Notes: generated by a model not told the origin, from the sequence alone. A stretch of 64,000 nt of DNA from Trema orientale (GCA_002914845.1 JXTC01000567.1:20244-84243); one strand, 5' to 3'; counted from the first letter of the stretch, positions 11,609 to 23,577 are shown. Made by a program: numbers and translations.

Positions 11609-12979
11609 TGTGTTTTTCAACGAAGGAATAATTCTCGTATCAGTTTTTCTTATTAGTCCTGACTTTCATCGTTTTCAGCCACTATCAGCTCTTCTAGCTA
11701 ATGTAGATTTTCTATCAAAACCATTGCTGCGGAACCTGCTTTAGTCCCCACTTGAGGTGTTTTTGTAGGATCCTTTTGTTCGTATGCAGGAAATTTTAAG
11801 TGTCCAAGGCTGGGGACGTAGTTGTGAGTTTTGCATTTGTATGGATAGTCTGCTAATCTCTCCCTCCTTTTTTTTTTTTTGGTGTGGATAGTATGCTAGT
11901 CTTGTTCTTAACACTGTTTTACTTTCCATGGTGGTACGGTGGTTGTATTTCCTAGCTTGATCTTCCCACATTTTTGGTGGTGGGTCTCATTTGTGGTACA
12001 TAGTATAAATGGAATTCATTTCGCCTTCGATCTACTTTTGTTTCTTCAACCACGTTTTCAAAGGCCACTATGTCATCTGATTGGTTGCGCGTGGTGTAAC
12101 CTTTCTAGTTTCAAGTATTACAAGCAAATTAGAATTAACGCCCTGTGATGACAAAAAGTTGAAAGGGAAGACAAAGATCAACCTAACTCTTTTTTTTTTT
12201 TTTTTCAATTCCAAGAAAAGATTGCATATTAGAGTGTTTTTGAGTGTGTGTTTCCTTTATGCATTTCATCACTAGAATCATAATAAAGTAGCCGATTTTG
12301 TCTCTCTTGTCCGCATAGCATCGAGCCATCAACGTATCACACCTTACTCAAGTCCCCAAGAATGGCATTGTGATAGTTACCGAATTTCAAATATCGGGTT
12401 AGCCTTTTAGCTTCAATGGCACCTCCTTCTGTCTCAGGTCCTCTCATGCTTCTTATGCTCTCGTCCTTATGAATTTTGGATTACATGAATTCCAGCGCCT
12501 CGAATCCCAGTTAAGAAATGCAGAGCATGATTTCTTATTACCAACTTTAAGCTAATCCACGGTGTATCCCCTAATGAAATATGACGAAGAAAGTTGACCT
12601 CTTGAATAGGCAAAAGGAGTACTGCCAACCAACTTAAGCTAGTCCATGCTGTTATCACTGCAAGGCATTGCCGTTTCTCAAATGCAAAAGCATACAAATA
12701 GCAGGCATAATGGAATATAAACCAATTTGTACATGCATGCACTTTTTTAATACACGAAACTAGGAATTGGATTTGACTTGGAAACAGTGAATAACGATAA
12801 TAACTAATTTGCATTATTCATTTACAAGATAAATCAACGTCAATGCATTTTGTATACAGACAAAGCAAGGCATAATTACATTAAACTCGTTACACGGGGA
12901 CAAAGAAGGAAAGAAGAAAGAAATATCACACGTACAAACACGAACGACGAAGACTATTACTTGCAAAGGGTCATGAAAT
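11609..12979. other. Intergenic region between convergent 3' ends
   Basis: This holds the 3' flanks of the phosphatase (+) and PNGase A (-) genes. Several T-runs are present. The short open frames on both strands have no recognisable content, and no RNA gene or repeat was recognised. Confidence 0.5.
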
Positions 12980-14806
12980 TTACGAAGAAGACAGAGACAA
13001 ACATCCGAAGGTTGTGTTGTCCCTAATAAGCTTACCATTTTTGGAGGCAACAATCCTGGAATAGCAACCAAACACATCCCTGTAACCGAAACTCTGGTTG
13101 GTATAGGCACTACCGGAGATAACAGAGTGATCCTTTACCTCCATCCATCCCCCGGACTCCTGACCATTATGAAGGCGCCTCAAATGGCCGCCATGAAAAT
13201 GCTTCTCCTCCAAGGAATGGGAAACATTCGTGAGCAGCAAATAGGTGTCCTTCCGCGAACCCGGCTGCATTTCAGTGATGACTTTCAAAGGGTACTTTCT
13301 CCTGACGCTTTCCGTGGCTACCACTCGCCGAATATCGTTTCGAACCACGACTTCCTTGTTTGACTTGATCTTTTGCTTGACTGATTTTAACGTTCCATTG
13401 TTCTGGAATCGGATCGAGGATCTGAACCTGTAGGTCTGAGTGAACGTAGTGGTGTGGTTCCCTCCACTCCACTTAACCCACCCCACGTACTGGACTGCCC
13501 TCTGAGCTTTGATCTTAAACGACCCATCAAGCTTCCTGAACTGGAAACCTCGCTCAATTTCAAGAACTGGGTTTCGATAAAAGCTCGATTTCGCTTCGAC
13601 CGACTTCGACTTCGGGTCTAGCCAGAGGTGTAAATTGGCATTCACAAGCCAATACGAGATCACGTCAGAGACCCCAATACCGAGTCTATGAACCTTCCTG
13701 TCCAAAAGCTTCCCCAGAAATGGCGTCAGTTCTATATCATACGACGGTAAATTGAAGGCTCCGATCGCCACCACAGGCTCCCAAAACAACGGGTTGATCC
13801 CGCCGGTGAATACAACCGGAAAAGGGACCTCCGACCCGGCTAGCTCCCCATCAATGGTGACGAAAACCTCTCTGTAACCTCCATTGGCGCGAGCTGTGTC
13901 CAAATTGTTCATGGCGATGTAAGAATTCGGCGGATTCGAGTACCAAAACTCGTCGTTTCCATGGAACGACACGTAAATTTCCAGTACGGCTCGGCGAGTG
14001 TTCCTGGGGAACCGAATTTCCCTCGTTTTCAAGTCCAACTCGCTCTCGACTCTGAACCAAAACCCTCTATCCCCAGAATCCGATATCGGAATGATCAAAT
14101 CCGCAGGCCCCTCATCTGCTAAAGCCCCCAAATTCGCATCAAATTCAGGAGACTCAAGCCCTAAATCTTCACTCTCAAGCCCTAGAAGTTGATCAATTTG
14201 ACTATTTCGAATCAAATTAGGGCTTTCAGTCTCCGCCGGGAGCTTGACCCGGTTCACTACTCCGGCGACGTTATCCTTGTAATAGAGCAAGCTGACCTCG
14301 ACGTGGTAGACTCCGGTGTAGTCTCTGTTGACGACATTCTCGAGCATCATGGTGAGGTTGAGGCGGGGCTGAGCGAGGAGAGAGGAGTAGCGAGTGACGT
14401 CCTTCCGAACCTTCCAGAAGATCCCGCACTGGGTCGGCTCGGCGGTGCTGGTCCGGAGAATCTCGACGCCGGCGAGCCAGAGGGCGGCGATGCGGTCGTA
14501 CTGTTCGCCCCTGCACTTGGCCCGGAGCTCGACGACGACGAAGGACCATGGGGGAGGGCAATCGGACGGCGGAGAGTAAGGGGTGGAGAATGGAGGGGCG
14601 TTGATGGTGTTGGCGAAGGAGTGGTGGAGGATCGGGATGGTCAACGCTGGGGTCAAACGATCAGACGGTAGAGGAAGGGCCAGCTCGAAGTACTCTTCTT
14701 GTGATGATGATTGATCAAAGCTCCGGGACTTGGTGAAACGGTCAGGGAAAGATGAGACTAGAATGAAGAAACAGAGGAGGAGGAGGAGAGAGAAAATGGT
14801 GTTCAT
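12980..14806 (-). CDS. Peptide-N4-(N-acetyl-beta-glucosaminyl)asparagine amidase A (PNGase A)
   Basis: A single intronless frame of 608 residues. PNGase A cleaves the bond between asparagine and the inner GlcNAc of N-glycans, including plant glycans with core alpha-1,3-fucose, in the secretory or vacuolar compartment. Residues 1 to about 19 (MNTIFSLLLLLCFFILVSS) are a signal peptide. The family signature follows: an ELALPLPSDRLTP region near residue 42, then a Cys- and Trp-containing region (DCPPPWSFVVVELRAKCRG) and the conserved LWLAGVEILRTSTAEP near residue 108. Several NxS/T sequons occur. Length is usual for the plant family. CT-rich sequence lies just upstream of the start. I recognised it by family resemblance and cannot assign substrate preference. 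Confidence 0.92.
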   Translation of the reverse strand: MNTIFSLLLLLCFFILVSSFPDRFTKSRSFDQSSSQEEYFELALPLPSDRLTPALTIPILHHSFANTINAPPFSTPYSPPSDCPPPWSFVVVELRAKCRGEQYDRIAALWLAGVEILRTSTAEPTQCGIFWKVRKDVTRYSSLLAQPRLNLTMMLENVVNRDYTGVYHVEVSLLYYKDNVAGVVNRVKLPAETESPNLIRNSQIDQLLGLESEDLGLESPEFDANLGALADEGPADLIIPISDSGDRGFWFRVESELDLKTREIRFPRNTRRAVLEIYVSFHGNDEFWYSNPPNSYIAMNNLDTARANGGYREVFVTIDGELAGSEVPFPVVFTGGINPLFWEPVVAIGAFNLPSYDIELTPFLGKLLDRKVHRLGIGVSDVISYWLVNANLHLWLDPKSKSVEAKSSFYRNPVLEIERGFQFRKLDGSFKIKAQRAVQYVGWVKWSGGNHTTTFTQTYRFRSSIRFQNNGTLKSVKQKIKSNKEVVVRNDIRRVVATESVRRKYPLKVITEMQPGSRKDTYLLLTNVSHSLEEKHFHGGHLRRLHNGQESGGWMEVKDHSVISGSAYTNQSFGYRDVFGCYSRIVASKNGKLIRDNTTFGCLSLSSS

Positions 14807-15317
14807 TATGTGTGTGTGAGAGAGAGAGAGAGAGTAAGAGTACTAAGGGGCTGCCATTGGAGAAGGGTTTGAGAGCAAAGTTCCTAATAGCAAGTTTTGG
14901 GGTTAAAAAAGAGAAAAAAAAGAAGTAAAAAGTCCTTATCAGCAACCAGTAAAACTTTAGGTTTAACGAAAAAGTCCCAATCCAATTTTGTGTTTTAGGC
15001 TCCAAAAAGAAGAATGTTGTACCCGAGCACGAAATTTCAAGAACTATGCAGGAAATTTCGGAGTACGTATTCTTTTGTGTTATTTGATGTATTTGTATAT
15101 ATGGTTCTGTTTATATGCTTATATTTTGGTAATGGTCTTTGTTGGGAGTTCCTATGACGTATAATTTAAGAGACGTGTTTACTGTTTAAAGAGATAAAAA
15201 GCAATAGAACAGGGGAAAAGAGAAGATGTAAATGTTATAATGTATGTAGATATAAATATACAAACAAATAGATACTAGTTAGTTAATTAGCTAGGTAGAA
15301 AGGTGGAAGGGATTCAT
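14807..15317. promoter_or_regulatory. Upstream region of PNGase A and 3' flank of the MCA-like gene
   Basis: A GA/CT microsatellite (about 14816-14836) lies in the probable 5' untranslated region of PNGase A. The rest is AT-rich, with no other feature recognised. Confidence 0.45.
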
Positions 15318-18300
15318 TTAAGTTTTCATGTATTGGAATGGAGGAGGAATCATCTTTCTTCCTTGACAACCTGCAAAAGTGTTGTTTAACATCAGTTAAA
15401 ATAGCTGAAACACCTATGTATATCACTAACTCAACAATAGCCATAGCTAGTACTTTCTGCCTTATTGTAATTATAATTCTAGTAAATGGTACAAATGAGG
15501 GACTAAGTCCCTTAATATGAAGTGAGGGATCGTATAAAACCCCTTCTCTTAGTCATAACAATTTTTTTTTTTAATTTTTAAATGAATTTTCTAGAACTCT
15601 GTACATATCCATGTTTCATATGAATTGTTCAAGAAAGGCAGGTACTTACCCTCGAAGTTTCTAAGTTCAAGTTCACGCCTTTCTTGAACCATTGCACAAT
15701 AGCAACACATGAGGTGAGTTAAGAAGTCATCACAAGAACCTCCCTAAATGATGCAAAATTAGATAAAACACCATAGAAAACAGAGAAAATATAATAATGA
15801 ACATGAATATGTATATATTGATATACAAAAAACCTCAATGTTAAAAAGTTGCCGCAATTTCCTTCTAGTGCAGCAAGTGTAACAGCAACAACCACAAAAT
15901 ACAGAGTATGCCATTAGATTGTTTATTGCTTGTTCACGAGCTGTATTTTCAAGTAGTAAAAATGGTACAGTTATTGGAACTTATATACTAATCTCATCAA
16001 ACTAACATAGATCTAACGATAATAACATAGCAAGAAAATCAGCTTACATATTTTTCCTTTGGACGCTTTGTTAGCTATCCATGAAAATGTTCCGCATGGA
16101 TAGAAAAAAGTCTTTAAGCCTGTAAATCATCCTCAAAAGAATAGTAATTATAAAACCTTAGCAATCTCAAGTCTAAACACAGAAGATTATCAACACTATC
16201 TTATCTAATTTGCTTCAAAGAAAACTCACTAAGACATGGCTCACTACAGCAGCCGAAAAGATCGGCTTGCCATTCTGACTTTACTTCTTCATTTTCCATG
16301 TTCTTCACTCCAAAATCTCCATAGCTGGTTTTTGAATTGGTTATCTACCAAGAAAAGAAAGAGTCACTTTTCTCTAACAAATAACTACTAAATCAGCTCA
16401 TATGTTACCAAAACAAGCTCCAATGACTACTCAAGCTCTTAAGTCGTACCCTGATACCACGTAAGTGGGCTCATTACTAAGAAGTTTCCCAACTTTTTTG
16501 CCAGGCAGAACGTTCACAACGTTTTCGGTGACATCGATAAGGTGTTCGATCACTCGGCATTGGTCGGGGTCGTTTTGTGTTCTTGAGCGAAGCAATTCGA
16601 GATTGAGCTTCTCCTTCTCCTCTTGAAGTGCCTCGCGGAAATCCATGTCCGGATACTTACGAGACAGAGATTTCTCCAATATGTCTGCGTCTTTCTTTGT
16701 TCTGTCCGGTTTGAGAATCACGTTCTGAGCTTCAATGTCCTCTTGGTCAAGTGTGTAGTCTCTTTCATCCTTCTCAACTGCCTCTAACCCTTCTTTCAGA
16801 TTCTGGGGTTCAGTAAGTTTTGACACTAATTAAATTAGTTAACCAGTGACTAACCGAAAAATATATAGTAACAACTCTAACAAGGGAATAATTATGGTTT
16901 TGTAACCACAATATCATAAACACAAGTTAGTTAGGTTAGTTATAGTCTTTTAGATAAATGAATCTCAATTTTCAAGTTTCTAATCACTTGCCTGCAGTGA
17001 CGGAGACAATTAAGGCCAAGTGGGGGCTAGATTTTAGTTTATAAGTTATATATATTTATAATTAAATTAATCTAAAGACTACTATTAACCCCACAACAAA
17101 TTTAAATAAAAAATAATATTAGCCCAACAAAATATTAAAAGTCATTTTTACATTAGTCCAAACTCATCTCATCAATAATAAACGACTCCAACCCAATTAG
17201 CAATGCCAAATAATTAAACTTTTTTGTTTAATTGTGAAATAAATATTAAAAAATTAAATTTTTTATTAAATATTTTTTTAATGGAACTATTAAACACTTA
17301 GGCTTACCTCAGAAAAAGATTCTGAATTTTTTCTTACTCTATTTTTTTCATTTTTAGAAGTGTAGACTTTCACTCCTATTTTTTTTTTTTAAAAAAAAAA
17401 AGTGGATACTTTCATGATTTGGACAAGCGGCAATAAGAAAAAAGGAACTAAACTTGTTCCCTACCATAGAACTCCCTTAAAATTTATTGTAATTATACTT
17501 TAAAAAAAATTATTGTAACTATAGCCCCACTACTAGAAAATACATGTTCCGTCACTGTTTGCCTGATCTCTATTTTTCAGTTAATGTTTTTGTATTAAGT
17601 TCCATTGAAATATATTTTCTGTCTTTTACTCATATAGACTAATTTTTTATGATAACTCATTAACTGAGATTTAATTGTGATATGTCTCCTGAAACTTTCT
17701 ATGTCTTCTAGTATGCTCCTAGCCTCTTTGGAAGCCTTTTTTAAGTTAAAGTTCAAACAAAAAGAAGTGCGGTATCGTAATAGGTAATATTTTATTACTT
17801 TATAGCTAATAGTGACCAACTTTTTCTTTTTCATTTTATTTTTTGGCTAAACTATAAACAATTACAAGCTTGGCAAAAAATATACTAGACCAAACTTTTT
17901 CTCTTTCTTTTTTTTTGGTAAACAACTTTTTCTCTTTTTAATACAAAGCAGACCATGACTTTAAAATGTGAAGCACTTGTCAAGTGATCATAATTTAGGG
18001 GAAAAAAAAAATTATCTACACTTGTAAAGTGGTAGTCATATTAATTTTTATGGACTGAAATATTCAAAAGCATTTTTCACATGATAATACTTTATGATTA
18101 AATCATCTATGAGAAGAACAAGCTGCTAAGGATTCATATTTAAAGAAACTGGTCTCTTCTTTAGGATCATTTCGAAGTTCGAACAAAGAAAATTCGGACC
18201 CACTTTGACAAAACAAGCACAACTTTGACTTTAAAAAAAAAAGTGTGGGGCAGCTCATTATTTTCTAGAATATTGTTTGGTCTTTTCTGAAAATGAATAA

Positions 18301-18976
18301 CCAATTAAACACCAGTTCTTTTCAATATTTCCGTACTTTATAATTAACGTTAAGAAACCCGATTATTTTACATAAAAAAAGAACATTACACTATAATCGC
18401 ACTAACATATTTCCTAAAGTAATTAGCATATTTGTAGAAAACAAAATCATGCACCCGAATATTTCAAACAAATTATGCAAAAACGAGTACCTATCTATCA
18501 GACTAGATATGGATATAATTGTGGCAGTTGATAATTCTATTTAATAGCTTGATTTTTATTTTTATTTTTTTCTAAAATTTAATCATATATACCTGCATAC
18601 GAAACTCATGGACCAAGGAAATCAAAGGTACGAGTCTAAGATAGCGATCAATCTCGTCTTGCACTTGGCGGAACTGATAGACTACGGACCACCCCATGGC
18701 AAGCATGTAGAGGCAACTCTTGTCTCTACAACTCTCCACCAACTCCAGCGCTCTCTTAAGGGCCGCCTCCAACTCATCCAACGGCTCCACTACTGCCGGG
18801 AGTTTGATCAGGTCCGTTGATCTCAGCTTGTCAAGCAAGTTCCCTATCACTCTCACGTGCTCCGCCAGCTGCTCGCAGTTTCGGCGGTGCGTCGCGGCGT
18901 TGCGCGCGGAGGACAGGATCGCGTTGGTCAGCGTTAGAGCGTTGAAACCCGCATGATGTGCTAAGCTTACTCCCAT
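15318..18976 (-). CDS. MID1-COMPLEMENTING ACTIVITY-like protein (PLAC8/Cys-rich)
   Basis: Exons in transcript order: 18976-18593, 16802-16450, 16324-16230, 16119-16048, 15940-15834, 15743-15650, 15370-15318. All junctions are GT-AG and the frame closes at 385 residues. MCA proteins are plasma-membrane proteins linked to stretch-activated calcium entry. The N-terminal half has the helical ARPK-type region (HRRNCEQLAEHVRVIGNLL; YMLAMGWSVVYQFRQVQDEI) and an EF-hand-like acidic segment (DERDYTLDQED). A coiled, charged region follows, then the Cys-rich PLAC8 part: CCSEPCL, FFYPCGTFSWIANKASKG, CGCCCYTCCTRRKLRQLF and MCCYCAMVQERRELE, ending in GCQGRKMIPPPFQYMKT. It is somewhat shorter than Arabidopsis MCA1 (about 420), mainly between the coiled region and PLAC8. 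Intron 1 carries a hAT-like insertion. Confidence 0.9.
16995..17557. mobile_element. Non-autonomous hAT-like element in MCA-like intron 1
   Basis: The 563-bp insert begins with CAGTGACGGA and ends with its exact reverse complement TCCGTCACTG; similarity continues inward (AGTGGGGGC/AGTGGGGC). It is flanked by 8-bp near-duplicates, CTTGCCTG (16987-16994) and TTTGCCTG (17558-17565), as expected for the hAT superfamily. There is no transposase frame. Confidence 0.7.
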
Positions 18977-19565
18977 ATCTTGGCGTATATAGTACTAGTG
19001 TTGGAAGAAGTGTTGCAAATGTGAGTGAGTCTATGATGAGTGAGAAAAGAAAAGAGGGGGAGGAGAAATAAAAAGAGGTGGGTTTAGAACTAATAAAGCA
19101 ATATATATTGTTTGTCTCTTTTTTCTTTTCCCCTACTCTTCTTTTTTGGAGATTTGTTTGCTTTTCTCGATAAACAAACACTGAGATGAAATTCTTAGGT
19201 TGGGTCTCACAATGACAATGTTTTTATTAGCAATGTTACGAGGGCGTGTATTAATGTCTTCTATTTAACCACAATTAATGACAGGGACACAAAAAATTCA
19301 TACAATATGCATTTCAACTATTTTTGTTTTAAAATGGGATCATACTATCAGTGTAAATTTTTTGTACAAAATTTTGGAGTCTCAATCTTTGTTTAAGTCA
19401 CTGCATATCTTTATTAAGTCATCATATAATAATTAGAATTTGCTTGCAAATTTCTTAGCCAAACTTATTTTTACTTATTTGTAGGATTTTCCATGTTGGA
19501 AAGAAGTATGTTAATTAATAAATTATGTGCGCAACGTCTACAAATTATAGATGGTATTTGTAATA
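18977..19565. promoter_or_regulatory. Upstream region of the MCA-like gene
   Basis: AT-rich promoter and intergenic sequence. A C/T-rich and A-rich stretch near 19050-19170 probably includes the 5' untranslated region. No specific motif was assigned. Confidence 0.4.
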
Positions 19566-19816
19566 GGTTGCCAATCCATTAGGTATTTTTTTTTTTTTAC
19601 CTATGTATAGGTTTTTTTTTTTTTTAGTCGTTGGATCATTATATAATGGTGATCCAACGACTATAATGATGTACATGAAAAGACGTGCATTATTAATGCT
19701 ATTACTTTCTCTTACTTTTTAATATAAAAAAATATGTAAAAAAAATTTTTATTAGTCAAATTGATACTTATATATAAGTAAAAAAAAAAAAAAAATACCT
19801 ACTGCATTGGTGCCCT
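19566..19816 (+). mobile_element. MITE-like element, family 2, copy A
   Basis: The ends are inverted repeats: the left end holds CCAATCCATTAGGTATTT, and the right end, read in reverse complement, holds GCACCAATGCAGTAGGTATT. Long T and A runs adjoin the ends. An internal perfect 12-bp inverted repeat (GTCGTTGGATCA, 19627-19638, with 19650-19661) is specific to this copy. Related copies are at 20828-21072 (reversed) and 50233-50470. Confidence 0.6.
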
Positions 19817-20448
19817 TTGTAATATTATGCCTATTTGCTCCGATGAACACTTTTGTCTGGATAATATAAATCATGCCTCCCAAATAAAAGGGTACCAACA
19901 TGAACAAGATGGGATAATTAGTAAAGTAGGAAAAAACATGTGGAATAATTGTTAAGCCCTGAAATGATCATCAATTTCCCCAAACCAAAAAGTCACATCT
20001 CCGCCGAAATATGCCAGTACTATGAACATATTCAAAAAGCCAAATTGCACATGGCATTTGTAAAATTGTAATTCATGCATGAACGATTAGTACTTGTTAG
20101 CTTATTGAAAAGTTGTCCAGTTTTTAAGGTCACCCAGTTGCAGCAGTAGCCAGTATGTACGATTTAAATGATGATATATAATATATATAATATTATTTTT
20201 ACTATTGAATTTCCTCTGAATTATTATTGTAGGTCTTTCTCTTTTTCATATATTTCGGCATAAATTTATGAAAAAAAATTTGCGACATTCAACATTTCCA
20301 GCGAATTTTCAATAATAGAAAGCCATGCATATTGTAAAGTAGTTATTCACTAACGACTAGTGACAGAAACAATTAATAAAGGAGGCACCCAAAAAAAAAA
20401 GTCAAACAATTGTTACTTACTAATTGTTGAGAACCAAGCACTGAAAAT

Positions 20449-20521
20449 GCCCGTCTAGCTCAGTCGGTAGAGCGCAAGGCTCTTAACCTTGTGGTCGTGG
20501 GTTCGAGCCCCACGGTGGGCG
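20449..20521 (+). tRNA. tRNA-Lys (anticodon CTT)
   Basis: A full 73-nt cloverleaf. The 7-bp acceptor stem GCCCGTC/GGTGGGC allows two G-T pairs, the D arm is GCTC/GAGC, the anticodon stem CAAGG/CCTTG carries loop CTCTTAA, and the T arm GTGGG/CCCAC has loop TTCGAGC. No intron; discriminator base G. A short T run follows within 20 bp as a pol III terminator. Confidence 0.96.
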
Positions 20522-20597
20522 TCGCCATTACTTTTCCGAACTCTTCTACTTTTTTGTTTTTGTAATTAAATATGTGACCCCAAATCCATGCCAGAGT

Positions 20598-20679
20598 GTC
20601 GATATGTCCGAGTGGTTAAGGAGACAGACTCGAAATCTGTTGGGCTATGCCTGCGCAGGTTCGAATCCTGCTGTCGACG
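20598..20679 (+). tRNA. tRNA-Ser (anticodon CGA)
   Basis: An 82-nt type II tRNA with acceptor stem GTCGATA/TGTCGAC, anticodon stem ACAGA/TCTGT around CTCGAAA, a long variable arm, the GGTTCGAATCC T-loop region, and discriminator G. It is followed by CTTTTG as terminator. It lies 76 bp after tRNA-Lys on the same strand. Confidence 0.96.
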
Positions 20680-20827
20680 CTTTTGTTTTCCTTTTCAGTT
20701 CTCCTCCTTTTTCGTTTGCGTGCTTGCCTTTTGCCAATTTTTTAACACCAAAATATGAATCTTAAAAGATAAAGTTGATGTAAGTATAGGTGTTTTAAGA
20801 TAGTGTTTTGTTATTATTATTATTAAT

Positions 20828-21072
20828 AGAGCATCAGTTCATATGGTATTTTTTTTTTTTACTTATTTATAAATATTGTTTGACCAATTAAAATTCATCA
20901 TACATGTCTTTTCATAATAAAAGAAGAGAGAAAAAATCATTAAATAATATTTATTTTTTTTTTTTTTTCAAACTACTTAAATTATAATAGTTTTTAGATA
21001 ATGATCTAAGGGTTAAAAAAAAAAAGGAAAAAATTATAGACAGGTAAAAAAAAAATACTTAATATGGCCCTC
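20828..21072 (-). mobile_element. MITE-like element, family 2, copy B
   Basis: The same T-rich and A-rich ends as copy A but in the opposite orientation; the internal TTAGATAATGATCTAAGGGTT is the diverged reverse complement of the family's TTGGATCATTAT region. With copy A it brackets the two tRNA genes. Confidence 0.5.
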
Positions 21073-21235
21073 TTTAATAATGTATATATATACATATTTA
21101 TTAATAGGATAATCCAACTCCACTACTTTTATTATGCCTAAATACCACATTTAATCTTTTGTTTTTAGAAAACCTGAAAGTATTTATTTGATTTTTCAAA
21201 ATAGGAAAAGAATAATATACTATGTGTACCTTTTT

Positions 21236-23569
21236 CGTCAAACTTGAAATGTAATATGGCTAAGGGATAATTCTAAAAACACATGTCTATTATGATTAAA
21301 TAAAATATTTAACCACCTATTCTTATAAAATCCACAAATATTCCCTATATTTTTCGAAATAGGAAAAAAGCATACCTTGGTACCTTTTTGGTCAAATTTG
21401 AAATGTGAAATGTCTAAAATAAATATATTACTAAATACTTCTAGTTATCTAATTTACTTTTTTATTTATTGTTCTTTTTTTAAGAAATTAATGAAGGGGT
21501 TGTTAAAAATATCAACTAAGAGTATTAATAATGTCATTTTGAAAAAGAATTTAGTCAAAAATTTGACCAAAAAAGATTAAAAAGGGTTATTTTTTTCCTG
21601 TTTTAGAAAATATAAAGGATATTTGTGGGTTTTATATGAATAGATGGATAAATGTTGTATTTAACTATAACAGATGGACTATTTTTAGGATTATCTCTAT
21701 ATCTAAAATACCTTTAAAAAAAATCTAAAGTATATTTTCATATGTTTTAAAACTTGTTACCAGACATTCATTATTATCTAATTAGTTTTTTTTTTAACCA
21801 AAATAATAACGAAACCCACACTTTTTTTTAGGATTATAAAAAAATTGTTGATTATGTGTTTGTTTGGTAATAGTTTTTAAGATATTATTTTATTAAAAAN
21901 NNNNNNNNNNNNNNNNNNNNNNNNNNNNNNNNNNNNNNNNNNNNNNNNNNNNNNNNNNNNNNNNNNNNNNNNNNNNNNNNNNNNNNNNNNNNNNNNNNNN
22001 NNNNNNNNNNNNNNNNNNNNNNNNNNNNNNNNNNNNNNNNNNNNNNNNNNNNNNNNNNNNNNNNNNNNNNNNNNNNNNNNNNNNNNNNNNNNNNNNNNNN
22101 NNNNNNNNNNNNNNNNNNNNNNNNNNNNNNNNNNNNNNNNNNNNNNNNNNNNNNNNNNNNNNNNNNNNNNNNNNNNNNNNNNNNNNNNNNNNNNNNNNNN
22201 NNNNNNNNNNNNNNNNNNNNNNNNNNNNNNNNNNNNNNNNNNNNNNNNNNNNNNNNNNNNNNNNNNNNNNNNNNNNNNNNNNNNNNNNNNNNNNNTTTTT
22301 TAGGATTATAAAAAAATTGTTGATTATGTGTTTGTTTGGTAATAGTTTTTAAGATATTATTTTATTAAAAAATAGAAATCAATATTCCAAATTTCCAATG
22401 TGTATTGTTGTTATTTAGAAAAAGAAATGGTGAACAATTCAACCAAAAAGGAGACGAAGATGTTTTTTTTTTCCGAAAATAGTGGATACTTTTGGGTTTT
22501 ATAAGAATAGAGAGTTGAATATTGTATTTATGTATTACAAATGGATTATTTTTGGGATCATCTCTTTTCAATATTAAAAGTGTATATATACGTAATTTCG
22601 AATAAGGGTATTTTTGTAAAAGAAAAGTAATAGAAAGAGATGATCCCACCTGTTCTTATAAAATCCACAAAAATACCCTTATTCGAAATTACGTATATAT
22701 ACACTTTTAATATTGAAAAGAGATGATCCCAAAAATAATCCATTTGTAATACATAAATACAATATTCAACTCTCTATTCTTATAAAACCCAAAAGTATCC
22801 TCTACTTTCGGGAAAAAAAAAAAAAACATCTTCGTCCCCTTTTTGGTTGAATTGTTCACCACTTCTTTTTCTAAATAACAACAATACATATTGGAATATT
22901 GATTTCTATTTTTTAATAAAATAATATCTTAAAAACTATTACCAAACAAACACATAATCAACAATTTTTTTATAATCCTAAAAAAAAGTGTGGGTTTCGT
23001 TATTATTTTGGTTAAAAAAAAAAACTAATTAGATAATAATGAATGTCTGGTAACAAGTTTTAAAACATATGAAAATATACTTTAGATTTTTTTTAAAGGT
23101 ATTTTAGATATAGAGATAATCCTAAAAATAGTCCATCTATTATAGTTAAATATAACGTTTATCCATCTATTCATATAAAACCCACAAATATCCTTTATCT
23201 TTTCTAAAATAGGAAAAAAATTAACCCTTTTTAATATTTTTTGGTCAAATTTTTGACTAAATTCTTTTTCTAAATGACACTAATACTCTTAGTTGATATT
23301 TTTAACAACCTAATTAATTTCTTAAAAAAAGAACAATAAATAAAAAATTAAATTAGATAACTCGAAGTATTTAGTAATATATTTATTTTATACATTTCAC
23401 ATTTCAAATTTGACCAAAAAAGTACCAAGTTATGCTTTTTTCCTATTTCGAAAAATGTAGGGAATATTTGTGGATTTTATAAGAACAAGTGGTTAAATAT
23501 TGTATTTAATCATAATAGACATGTGTTTTTAGGATTATCCCTTAGCCATATTACATTTCAAGTTTGACG
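21236..23569. repeat. Large imperfect inverted repeat (foldback)
   Basis: Left arm 21236-22617 and right arm 22667-23569 are reverse complements over about 0.9 kb of real sequence with scattered differences, around a 49-bp centre (22618-22666). The outermost matching ends are CGTCAAACT and AGTTTGACG. The left arm contains an N gap (21900-22295). The innermost 67 bp (22571-22637) occur a third time, in direct orientation, at 23578-23644 just outside the right arm. No coding content. It could be a foldback transposon or a hairpin-RNA locus. Confidence 0.8.
21900..22295. other. Assembly gap (396 N)
   Basis: Undetermined bases. The 76 bp before the gap (21824-21899) are identical to the 76 bp after it (22296-22371), so the contig ends probably overlap and the gap has no real length. 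Confidence 0.9.
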
Positions 23570-23577
23570 TAATTTTG

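Noticed and set aside
14189..14671. 160-residue plus-strand open frame
   Set aside because: It is the antisense shadow of the GC-rich PNGase A coding region.
15338..15520. 60-residue plus-strand open frame
   Set aside because: It lies over the last exon and last intron of the MCA-like gene on the other strand and has no recognisable content.
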